Below, in pieces: positions 27,159 to 34,501 of a stretch of 64,000 nucleotides of DNA; the first letter of the stretch is position 1; every line of letters starts with the position of its first letter. The stretch is from Candidatus Gastranaerophilales bacterium (GTDB taxonomy: Bacteria > Cyanobacteriota > Vampirovibrionia > Gastranaerophilales > Gastranaerophilaceae), in contig CAAGHI010000041.1 of assembly GCA_900769645.1 (NCBI GenBank), positions 1-64,000 of the forward strand, read 5' to 3'. Made by a program: the position numbers and the translations under genes. The notes below the pieces were generated by a model. It saw only the letters and a program-made list of their open reading frames with translations, had not been told where the DNA came from and did no database searches.

Positions 27159-29561
27159 TTATATGCCAAGCATTTTTTTAATCGCAGTTTTATTAGTAAG
27201 GGTTAAATACTGACTGTTAACAAATAAAAAAACATTATGTTTAAATATAAAGAAACGCTTTTTAGTTAAGGCCGTTTCTAATTCTTTATAATTTATACAA
27301 AAGTTTTTAGATGTTTTATCAATTGCCATTAAATAATTATTTTTGAAAAGTGCTTCTGTAAGTTTTTTAATATAATCTTCATTATAATTAAATTTTGTTT
27401 TTAATTTTGAAATATAGTCCTTATATTTTATACTTTTATACAACTGAAATATATTTAATATTTCTTGAATATCTCTATACTCAGCTTTCATTTCTGCGAT
27501 AAGATTTCCATTTAAAAATTCAGTATACTGATTTACTGCATATTCAAAATCTTCTTTAGTTACTTTATTTCTATTATTGTTAGCAGAAGATTCAAATAAA
27601 GCTTGAATAAAAAATATAATATCTCGAGGTCTCAAAATTATAATATTTTTTATCAAATCAAATGTGGAATGATGTTTTTCAATTTGTTCAAATAACTCTT
27701 TCCATATATCTTTTGAGTTATTTTCTTGATTATCCCATCCTAAAATGTGATTTAATTTTAATTCTACTAGTTCTTTTAATTTTAAAGGTGAATCTTCCCA
27801 ATTTATTTTGAATGATATTGTTCTTAATTTGTCAGGTTCATTAGCTTCTTTTGCTATATAATTATAAATATCTTCACGTAAGAATATATAATTTAGAACA
27901 GTTATATTATCTTTTTTATCGTTTGATAATTCATTTTTGATTTGAGAATCTACTTCTAATAAAGTTAATATCATACTACTTTGTAAATCTAAATTACTTT
28001 GAGGATTCCAGGATTTATCTAAATTATCCGATAATATATTTAGTTTAATATATTTTTTATTTTCAAAATATTGCTTTAATAATATTGTTAATGGCGTTAA
28101 ATAATTTCTGTATAAATCCTCCAATATTTGTGGTGATTCAATAGTATGTTCTGATAGTTTTGTACTCAATTCTTTTATGATTCCAAAAAAGTTTTGTTTT
28201 ACTAGGTTTTCATTATTTGCACAAAAGTCAAGTATCTTATTTTCTTCATTTGTTAATATTTTACAAAGTGCTAATTTTTCTGTTATCCTTATTTTTAAAT
28301 TTTGGATAAGTTTTGAATAAATTACAGTTTTCCAAACAGTATAAAAGAACGTTTTCTTTGAACTTTCAGATTTATATAATGCAGAAAAGTCAATATTTTC
28401 TAAAAGTTCTAATGAGTCAGGTTTTAAATTTATATTATAATTTTTGGAGTTACTTGATAAATCTTCAATTAACTTATAATAGATAGCTGTTTTACCAGCA
28501 CCTTTTCGGCCTACCAATAATAATTTTGATTTGTTTTCTTTAGCTTTTTCATATGCACTTGTAGAAACAAAATAATTAAATAAATCTTCTTTCTCATTTT
28601 CTGCGGTACATTCTAATGCAATTTTTAATATATTTATTTCAGATTTATTTTGATTTTTATCCTCTAAACTATTTTCTACAAAATTATTTTTACAATGTTT
28701 CTGAATCCATTGATGAATTTTATTTATACAATCTTCACTTGATATATAATCAATAAGTATATCAGAATAATCTAAAGGACTTCTAAATTTAGCAGGAGCA
28801 ATCAACAAAACTTGTTTGTTTAGTCCACAAGCAATACCTGCCAAAAAAGAGTTTTTACCATTTTCAAAAAACGCATTATCATAATTTGTTGGTAGCATAT
28901 GGAATATAATAGTTTTGGCCTTATGTAAATTTAAAAAATAATAACTTAAAGTTTTATAATCAACTTCGTAAGGGTCATTTAGTTTTACTTTTAGTTTTAA
29001 TTCTCCAGTGCTTAATCCATTTATATACTCATTTAAATCAATTGTTGCTTGACTTTCGGAATCATTCTCTAAATAGAAAATGTCATTTTCTTCATTCAAA
29101 ATGTCATTAGGGATAGCATTTTTTATATGTTCATTACTAAATTCTTTATTCTGAAGTTTTGATAAAATTTCTTTAGAATTCTTAAATGGTGTGTATTTTA
29201 TGTTTTTTAGGAAAAAGTTCAGATAATTGCTTTTAGCTTGTTCAATATCTTCGTTTAGAAAAATAAATATATTTTTGTTTAAAGCAATAGCATATCCTAA
29301 TTCAAATAATACGTTGTGATTTAAATAAGTTAAATCGCAAGCAAAGTAAGAGCATTGTTTTATGTGTTGTAATATTTCTTTATCGATAAAACTTCCACTT
29401 TTCTTTAAATCTTCCCACGTAACTGCATTTATAGTTTTTTGATGTGAATTAAAATCTGTAATGGCTCTTTTGATTGCATCAACATTATTATCGCAATGCC
29501 CCTCTCTAGAGCCTTGATATGCAAAAAACAAACTTTCTGTTTTGGATACACTAGTTTTCAA
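27159..29561 (-). CDS. TIR-like domain + P-loop ATPase, candidate anti-phage protein
   Basis: 800 residues. The first ~160 form a TIR/nucleoside-deoxyribosyltransferase-like fold: LFFAYQGSREGHCDNNVDAI at the start, and CDLTYLNHNVLFELGYAIAL with a candidate catalytic E87. Residues ~190-295 may be a second, inactive-looking copy (NSFLAGIACGLNKQVLLIA). A P-loop ATPase follows: Walker A GRKGAGKT (351-358), Walker B ILSDNLDKSW (509-518), then a helical C-terminal region. This NTPase type (Sll1717-like) and TIR-like fusions are recurrent in defence islands, where ATPase sensing triggers nucleotide destruction and abortive infection. That function is inferred. TTG 29561 follows AGGAG. Confidence 0.65.
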   Translation of the reverse strand: MKTSVSKTESLFFAYQGSREGHCDNNVDAIKRAITDFNSHQKTINAVTWEDLKKSGSFIDKEILQHIKQCSYFACDLTYLNHNVLFELGYAIALNKNIFIFLNEDIEQAKSNYLNFFLKNIKYTPFKNSKEILSKLQNKEFSNEHIKNAIPNDILNEENDIFYLENDSESQATIDLNEYINGLSTGELKLKVKLNDPYEVDYKTLSYYFLNLHKAKTIIFHMLPTNYDNAFFENGKNSFLAGIACGLNKQVLLIAPAKFRSPLDYSDILIDYISSEDCINKIHQWIQKHCKNNFVENSLEDKNQNKSEINILKIALECTAENEKEDLFNYFVSTSAYEKAKENKSKLLLVGRKGAGKTAIYYKLIEDLSSNSKNYNINLKPDSLELLENIDFSALYKSESSKKTFFYTVWKTVIYSKLIQNLKIRITEKLALCKILTNEENKILDFCANNENLVKQNFFGIIKELSTKLSEHTIESPQILEDLYRNYLTPLTILLKQYFENKKYIKLNILSDNLDKSWNPQSNLDLQSSMILTLLEVDSQIKNELSNDKKDNITVLNYIFLREDIYNYIAKEANEPDKLRTISFKINWEDSPLKLKELVELKLNHILGWDNQENNSKDIWKELFEQIEKHHSTFDLIKNIIILRPRDIIFFIQALFESSANNNRNKVTKEDFEYAVNQYTEFLNGNLIAEMKAEYRDIQEILNIFQLYKSIKYKDYISKLKTKFNYNEDYIKKLTEALFKNNYLMAIDKTSKNFCINYKELETALTKKRFFIFKHNVFLFVNSQYLTLTNKTAIKKMLGI

Positions 29562-29627
29562 TATAATTACTCCTATTTGTTTGTATTTATATCAAAAACA
29601 TAATGAATGTACAATATTAAAATTATT

Positions 29628-30350
29628 TTAAAATAATTTTAATTGAGTATTTAAATTTGAAGTTGGTCTTAATATTTCTTTTTTAACATATCGTTGTTTC
29701 ATTTTAACCTGAACCCCATTCACAAAATAAAACGGAGTATAAAGCACCTGTTGAAATTTTAAAGATAAAGAATCACCTTGAACTACTCTTGCAGGAATTC
29801 CAAGTAATGAGAGTTGAATGTATGTCATTTTGAAGCACATTTCAGATATATCTATTGCTTCGACAAACAATTTTTGTTGATAGTTTATATTATGCTCTTT
29901 AAGAGTTTGAGCAAATGCAATAATCAATGCACCACTGCCACAACAAGGTTCTGAAAGAGTTATAAGTTGATTGTTCTGAAAACTTTCAATTTCAGTAAAA
30001 TTTATCTCTACCATAAACTTACTAACTGAATATGGTGTAAAATACTGACCATTAGCTTGATTTCCTAAGTTCAGAGACATAAAGACTTGTCCCAAGAAGT
30101 CTTGAGGTTCTTGTTCTAATCCGAAAACTAAAAAAGCAAGCAGTTGTGAGAATTCTTCTGCTTGCTTTTTTGTATATCTGTTAACCGTTTCTAAATATAT
30201 TTGCTCAATCTCATCACTTCGATAGAAAGACTGTGCTAATGTACAAGTGCTTAATGTCAAAAAGTCCTTAAACACCTCATAAATTCGTTTCGACCTGTCT
30301 AAACTCTGTAATTTTGACGTAAATTCTTTTAAATAATCAACTTTTACCAT
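29628..30350 (-). CDS. N-6 adenine DNA methyltransferase-like protein, degenerate
   Basis: 240 residues. GQYFTPYSVSKFMVEINF and SEPCCGSGALIIAFAQTL (SAM-binding, 134-140) are typical of type I/IIG-like N-6 methylases, as is the acidic VEAIDISEMC loop. The catalytic (N/D)PP(Y/F) motif expected next is replaced by LYTPFYFVNG, so activity is doubtful. Orphan proteins of this kind occur on plasmids and integrative elements. No restriction subunit is nearby. ATG 30350 after GAGG is preferred to an ATG 10 codons upstream. Confidence 0.7.
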   Translation of the reverse strand: MVKVDYLKEFTSKLQSLDRSKRIYEVFKDFLTLSTCTLAQSFYRSDEIEQIYLETVNRYTKKQAEEFSQLLAFLVFGLEQEPQDFLGQVFMSLNLGNQANGQYFTPYSVSKFMVEINFTEIESFQNNQLITLSEPCCGSGALIIAFAQTLKEHNINYQQKLFVEAIDISEMCFKMTYIQLSLLGIPARVVQGDSLSLKFQQVLYTPFYFVNGVQVKMKQRYVKKEILRPTSNLNTQLKLF

Positions 30351-30800
30351 AAAATACCTCGACTGATACGAGAATGACACTCGTTAAACATTTTGATGAT
30401 TTTTATATATTTATATTTAAATAACTGTTTCTGTTTAATCTCGATCATTCTGAATTCAGCAATTCTGAAAAAGTAACACAAATCAGCTAAAACAGAGAGT
30501 TTTAGCCTTTTTTATAATTTTAATTCAAATAAATCAACTTGTACACTTTAAAATATAACACCAAATAACAATACCAAGAGTATTACTATTGTTTAAATCT
30601 AACTAAGATGTTATTTGTTATTTATAGAATAAACTAAAATTTTAATTTAATAAAATCTTGCGACTAATTATCGACGAGATAGAAGAAAAAATGTTTAAGA
30701 AATACAAAAATATTTAAACGACACTTGTATAGATAAAAATGGTGCAGTACAAGCATTTAACACTCATAATAATGTCATCAAATGTAATTAAGAAATATCC
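30351..30800. other. Right-end noncoding region of the element
   Basis: No gene is supported. It holds a hairpin GCTAAAAC/GTTTTAGC followed by C and six T (30486-30513), which looks like a plus-strand terminator of an unseen small transcript. AAATAACAAT (30563-30572), TGTTATTTGTTATTTA (30609-30624) and a copy of CGACTAATTWTCGACKAG (30661-30678, also 17925-17942) echo words near the left end and may be integrase arm sites. Confidence 0.5.
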
Positions 30801-30849
30801 CTTGGGACGAGGGGGTCGCACGTTCAAATCGTGTCATCCCGACCATTTA
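30801..30849 (+). repeat. Right attachment site (attR), 49 bp
   Basis: Exact copy of 17817-17865 (3' end of tRNA-Pro from the anticodon loop). It is not a tRNA gene by itself. Confidence 0.95.
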
Positions 30850-30850
30850 T

Positions 30851-30888
30851 AAAAAAGACTTTCAGAGATTCCCTGAAAGTCTTTTTTA
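30851..30888 (+). terminator. Original tRNA-Pro terminator, displaced by insertion
   Basis: AAAAAAGACTTTCAG pairs perfectly with CTGAAAGTCTTTTTT around a 7-nt loop, one base after attR. Confidence 0.85.
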
Positions 30889-31111
30889 GTTTCTGCGTGT
30901 AGTTGGCGTGTAATGGAAGAAATCACAATGTTGTTTTTTTTATGTGCATTTCTTATGGTTTATTTTTCCATAAGTTTACAATTTGTTGACTTGACTTTGA
31001 TTTTATAATAAAGTTTTATAAGATGCCATTCTGAGGCTGATTTAGAGGTTCTTCGAGTTTCTCAAAATGGCTAATAGCCGAAGAATCAATATTTGAAGAG
31101 GATTAGGGAAA

Positions 31112-32200
31112 TTGGATTTTACAACTTTAACTATTGAAGTATTAAAAGCACTAGCTTCTATTGTAGGTAACTACGGTGTTGCTATTATATTATTAACTGT
31201 TGTTATCAGACTTGCAATGTGGCCGCTAAATGTGTCACAACAACGTTCTATGAAAATGATGCAGTCATTACAGCCGAAAATCAAGGCTATTCAGGATAGA
31301 TACAAAAACGATCCGCAGAAAATGCAACAAAAACTTATGGAATTCTACAAAGACCACAAGTTTAACCCGATGGGTGGTTGTTTGCCATTGCTTATTCAAT
31401 TGCCGATTTTTATTTTATTGTATTCTGCGTTGATGAGCCCTCAATTTATTCAAATTGCCGGTGATACATCATTCGGGTTTTTGAGCAGACTTGATACAAC
31501 TCTTCGTGCAACTGCCGGACGTTCTTACGACGGAACTTTTGGTGTTTCTCAAGGTGATACATTTACAATCGGAAAAACTGCAAAAGTTTATCTTCAAACA
31601 GAAACTCTTGATAACGTAAAAATTAAAAATCCTGCAAAAGCAATTGAAATTCAAGGTGAATTCACTCCTGGAGAAACAGTTGATTTCAAAATCGATTTGG
31701 ATCATTTAGATTTGAAATTTGCTCAACTTAATGATATTGAAAAAGCTGAAATTGCTGTAACTGATATGTCTAACAAGGAAATTGAAAATATTACTTTCAC
31801 AAAAGAAGGCAATGTTTTGGCAGCATCTGTTCCAACAACAAAATCAGCTAGAGCTTTCCATTGGGACGTATTTGCTCTAATTGCGTTGTTTGCAGTAACT
31901 ATGTTTGCGTCACAAAAGATTATGATGGCTACTCAAAAATCTAAAGATGGTGCAGCAGATCCGACTCAGGAAGCTATTCAAAAATCAATGGGAACATTTA
32001 TGCCGATTATGATTATTGGTACATTTGTTATAATCCCAATTCCTGCCGGTGTTTTGCTATACTTGGTAACAAGTAACATTATCCAGATTTTACAAACTGT
32101 TATTGTGAACAAGCAAATTGATGCAGAACAGGCTAAAACTCAGGTTTTGGCAAGTGATTCTGATGTCGCAGGTGCAAAACAAATTAAATCAAAAGAATAA
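31112..32200 (+). CDS. yidC: YidC/Oxa1 membrane protein insertase
   Basis: Inserts and folds inner-membrane proteins. The 362-residue protein begins in the conserved core: helix VAIILLTVVIRLAMWPLNVSQQ with the functional Arg, the cytoplasmic helical hairpin (SMKMMQSLQPKIKAIQDRYK), helix CLPLLIQLPIFILLYSALMS, and C-terminal helices ending VLLYLVTSNIIQILQTV. It lacks the N-terminal helix and P1 domain of proteobacterial YidC, but about 110 residues rich in beta-strand-like sequence (residues ~135-245) are inserted where the short second periplasmic loop normally sits. TTG 31112 follows GAGG and GGGA. Confidence 0.92.
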   Translation: MDFTTLTIEVLKALASIVGNYGVAIILLTVVIRLAMWPLNVSQQRSMKMMQSLQPKIKAIQDRYKNDPQKMQQKLMEFYKDHKFNPMGGCLPLLIQLPIFILLYSALMSPQFIQIAGDTSFGFLSRLDTTLRATAGRSYDGTFGVSQGDTFTIGKTAKVYLQTETLDNVKIKNPAKAIEIQGEFTPGETVDFKIDLDHLDLKFAQLNDIEKAEIAVTDMSNKEIENITFTKEGNVLAASVPTTKSARAFHWDVFALIALFAVTMFASQKIMMATQKSKDGAADPTQEAIQKSMGTFMPIMIIGTFVIIPIPAGVLLYLVTSNIIQILQTVIVNKQIDAEQAKTQVLASDSDVAGAKQIKSKE

Positions 32201-32286
32201 GAGTCATTCTGGGCCGTAAATTATTGAGATACTTCGCTACACTCAGTATGACAGGTATATTTGCGAAGAATCTCAACAGGCTTTGA

Positions 32287-33345
32287 ATGTTATTATCAGA
32301 ATATGATTACAACTTGCCGGAAGAGTTGATAGCTCAGATGCCGGCTGATAAAAGAGAAAATTCAAAAATGATGGTTCTAAACCGAAAGGATAGAACCATT
32401 TCTCATAAGCATTTTTATGACATTGTGGACTTGATTGAGCCAAATACTTTGTTGGTTATGAATAATACGAAAGTTCTTCCGGCAAGACTTATTGGGCATA
32501 AAGATACAGGTGCAAAAATCGAGGTGTTTTTGCTAAAATCTGTTGAGAATTCTGAAAATGGCTGTCTTTGGGACGTTTTAATTAAGCCTTCAAAACGTGT
32601 AAAACCTGATACTGTTGTAAAAATTAGTGATGAACTTTCTGTAAAAGCCTTGAAGAGGTTTGAAGAGAATGGTGAGTGGCTCGTTGAGCTTATTTATGAT
32701 GGTGAAAACGTTTTGGACGTGCTACATAGAAATGGACAAATTCCGCTTCCGCCATATATTGAGCGAAAAATTCCGAATGAGGATTTGAAAAAATTGGATT
32801 TTGAACGCTATCAAACGGTTTATGCAAAAGATGAGGGCTCTGTTGCTGCGCCGACTGCAGGTTTACATTTTACAAAAGAAATCCTTGAAAAGCTTCAGAA
32901 TAAAGGTGTTGAGCTTGCTTATGTGACGTTGAATGTTGGGTTAGGCACATTTAGACCGGTTCAGTGTGAAAATGTGTTAGAGCATAAAATGCACTCTGAA
33001 ACGTTTGAAATATCTGAGAAAGCTTCTGAGCAGATAAATCGTGCAAAGCGTGAGGAGCGAAAAATAGTAGCTGTTGGAACAACGACAGTCAGGACGCTTG
33101 AAACTGCATATCAAAAATTTGGGTGCATAAAGCCGTGTCATGACCATTCTGAGTTGTTTATTTATCCGCCATTTGAGTTCAAGGTTATAGATAATTTGAT
33201 TACGAATTTCCATTTGCCGAAATCGACATTGTTAATGCTTGTGAGTGCATTGGCTGGAAAAGATTTTATCTTTGAGGCATACAAAGAAGCGATAGAGAAT
33301 AAATATCGATTTTTCTCTTATGGCGATTGTATGTATATTTGTTAG
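32287..33345 (+). CDS. queA: S-adenosylmethionine:tRNA ribosyltransferase-isomerase
   Basis: Makes epoxyqueuosine in tRNA anticodons. Full-length (352 residues) with the family start MLLSEYDYNLPEELIAQMPA, DRENSKMMVLNRK-type motif, GSVAAPTAGLHFT, LNVGLGTFRPV, and the C-terminal NLITNFHLPKSTLLMLVSALAG. ATG 32287 has only weak upstream pairing. A palindromic repeat (R3) begins exactly at its stop codon. Confidence 0.95.
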   Translation: MLLSEYDYNLPEELIAQMPADKRENSKMMVLNRKDRTISHKHFYDIVDLIEPNTLLVMNNTKVLPARLIGHKDTGAKIEVFLLKSVENSENGCLWDVLIKPSKRVKPDTVVKISDELSVKALKRFEENGEWLVELIYDGENVLDVLHRNGQIPLPPYIERKIPNEDLKKLDFERYQTVYAKDEGSVAAPTAGLHFTKEILEKLQNKGVELAYVTLNVGLGTFRPVQCENVLEHKMHSETFEISEKASEQINRAKREERKIVAVGTTTVRTLETAYQKFGCIKPCHDHSELFIYPPFEFKVIDNLITNFHLPKSTLLMLVSALAGKDFIFEAYKEAIENKYRFFSYGDCMYIC

Positions 33346-33403
33346 ATTCTGAAAAAGCCGAAACTCTACGCTGAACGCTAGATTTTCTTGCTATTCAGAA
33401 TCT
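33344..33403. repeat. Palindromic repeat R3, copy 1
   Basis: Bounded by AGATTCTGAA and TTCAGAATCT, with CTCTACGCTGAACGCTAGAT inside. A second copy is at 33682-33739 and an inverted one at 61570-61625. The first bases overlap the queA stop. Confidence 0.7.
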
Positions 33404-33424
33404 CTTATAAATTATTTAATTATA

Positions 33425-33660
33425 ATGTCCTGCGCGGACTGCGGGAACTTTTTATGGAAAAAGTTCCACAAAACCAGCCACACGCTACATTCGCTAATAA
33501 CTTGTAAGCTCAACTTAAAACAGCCAAACTCGCGCTACATTTCCAGAATTTGCGACTGTTATCAAAAGCTTATGCGCTCAGACAATGGCTGTTTTGTTAT
33601 TTGTTTCGCTAACAAGTTATTGCTCATTTCGCTATCGTGGCAATTTGACTATGTAATCAG
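33425..33660 (+). repeat. Structured intergenic repeat R1, copy B
   Basis: Starts with hairpin GTCC/GGAC, then GGAACTTTTT/AAAAAGTTCC, then the long-range stem AATAACTTGTAAGC (33496-33509) with GCTAACAAGTTATT (33608-33621). The inner stem is AAAACAGCCA (33517-33526) with TGGCTGTTTT (33586-33595), whereas copy C has AAACGAG/CTCGTTT at that place. An 89-codon open frame through the repeat is not considered a gene. Confidence 0.75.
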
Positions 33661-33681
33661 TTATTTCTATTTATTAATAAT

Positions 33682-33739
33682 AGATTCTGAATAAGACGAA
33701 ACTCTACGCTGTTCGCTTGATTTTCTGTCTTTTCAGAAT
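33682..33739. repeat. Palindromic repeat R3, copy 2
   Basis: AGATTCTGAATAAGACGAAA to TTCAGAATG; same layout as 33344-33403, with several differences in the arms. Confidence 0.65.
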
Positions 33740-33759
33740 GACAATAACTACCAATGCCT

Positions 33760-33865
33760 GAAGTATGAATGAATATTGTTACAGAGGGCTACGTGCGAAA
33801 AAGCTTTACACCAAAGTATGAAGTATGAATGAATATTGTTATAGAGGGCTACGTGCGTAGCACCT
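33760..33865 (+). repeat. Tandem pair of repeat R4
   Basis: Two copies of GAAGTATGAATGAATATTGT continuing into AGAGGGCTACGTGCG (33760-33797 and 33820-33865). The same GGGCTACGTGCGTAGCACC word occurs inside the prepilin locus at 41515-41605, inverted at 44752-44775, and as a relative at 62893-62957. The rest of 33866-33997 is ordinary AT-rich sequence with a GTCATTCTGA module and no gene. Confidence 0.7.
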
Positions 33866-33997
33866 AAGCTTTCAGAATGACGAAAATAGAGACTATTTCA
33901 ATCGTCATTCTGAACGATTAGCGAAGAATATTATGGATTTACTTTATATATAGATTCTTCGGACTCAAATTATTACTGTCCTCAGAATGATGACTAA

Positions 33998-34426
33998 TTA
34001 TTCAATCTCGTCAATTCTTCTTTGATGTCTTCCTCCTTCAAATTCGGTATGAAGCCAAACATCAACTATATCAAGAGCAAGACAATCACCAATTACTCGT
34101 TCGCCAAGGCATAAAATATTTGAATTGTTATGTGCTCTTGTCGCTCTTGCAGAGAAAGTGTCAGAACAAAGAGCAGCTCTGATGCCTTTAACTTTGTTTG
34201 CCGTAATTGACATTCCGATACCTGTTCCACAAATCAAAATACCTTTATCAGCTTCACCTGAAACAACTTTGTCGGCAACTTTTTTAGCAATAATCGGATA
34301 ATCACAAGAATCTTTTGTGAAAGTTCCGACATCTTCATAGTCAAAATTGTGTTCTTTCAAATAATCAATAATCTTTGCTTTATATTCAAAACCGCCATGA
34401 TCTGAACCTACTGCTACTTTTACCAT
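33998..34426 (-). CDS. rpiB: Ribose-5-phosphate isomerase B
   Basis: Interconverts ribose-5-phosphate and ribulose-5-phosphate. 142 residues with KVAVGSDHGGFEYK, the active cysteine in GILICGTGIGMSITANK and RATRAHNNSNILCLGERV. Allose- or galactose-6-phosphate isomerases are close relatives but RpiB is the usual single-copy form. ATG 34426 follows TAGGAGGGAC, one of the strongest ribosome sites in the window. Confidence 0.93.
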   Translation of the reverse strand: MVKVAVGSDHGGFEYKAKIIDYLKEHNFDYEDVGTFTKDSCDYPIIAKKVADKVVSGEADKGILICGTGIGMSITANKVKGIRAALCSDTFSARATRAHNNSNILCLGERVIGDCLALDIVDVWLHTEFEGGRHQRRIDEIE

Positions 34427-34451
34427 TTGTCCCTCCTACTTTTTTCTCAAT

Positions 34452-34491
34452 AATACAAAAAAGTTTGAATTATTTCAAACTTTTTTGTATT
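34452..34491 (-). terminator. Terminator after the 34502-35965 gene
   Basis: AATACAAAAAAGTTTGAA pairs perfectly with TTCAAACTTTTTTGTATT (18-bp stem). Confidence 0.75.
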
Positions 34492-34501
34492 TTGTGAGTA
34501 A

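Larger units (their letters stand above)
17817..30849. mobile_element. 13-kb integrative element in tRNA-Pro (satellite/defence-island-like)
   Basis: Both ends are marked by a perfect 49-bp direct repeat (17817-17865 and 30801-30849), the 3' part of tRNA-Pro. A tyrosine integrase gene lies just inside the tRNA-proximal end with its excisionase. Cargo in order: int, xis, DUF927-like ATPase, prim-pol, a 550-bp gene-free structured region, an unknown 264-residue protein, a superinfection-immunity-like protein, a small secreted Cys-rich protein, an XRE regulator, a minimal tyrosine recombinase, a 77-residue protein, antitoxin/toxin, a TIR-like/P-loop ATPase and an adenine-methylase-like protein. 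There are no capsid, tail, terminase or conjugation genes. This composition fits a phage satellite (PICI-like) or small integrative mobilisable element. Before insertion, tRNA-Pro and yidC were about 310 bp apart. Confidence 0.92.

Noticed and set aside
27159..30350. A classical restriction-modification or Thoeris operon
   Set aside because: No specificity or nuclease subunit accompanies the methylase-like protein, and no ThsA-like partner is present for the TIR-like protein.
30801..30849. Second tRNA-Pro gene
   Set aside because: Only the 3' part from the anticodon loop is present; it is the attR copy.
33425..33694. Open frame of 89 codons (and a similar one at 38426-38635)
   Set aside because: It is read through repeat R1, has no ribosome site, and the frame is not kept among copies.
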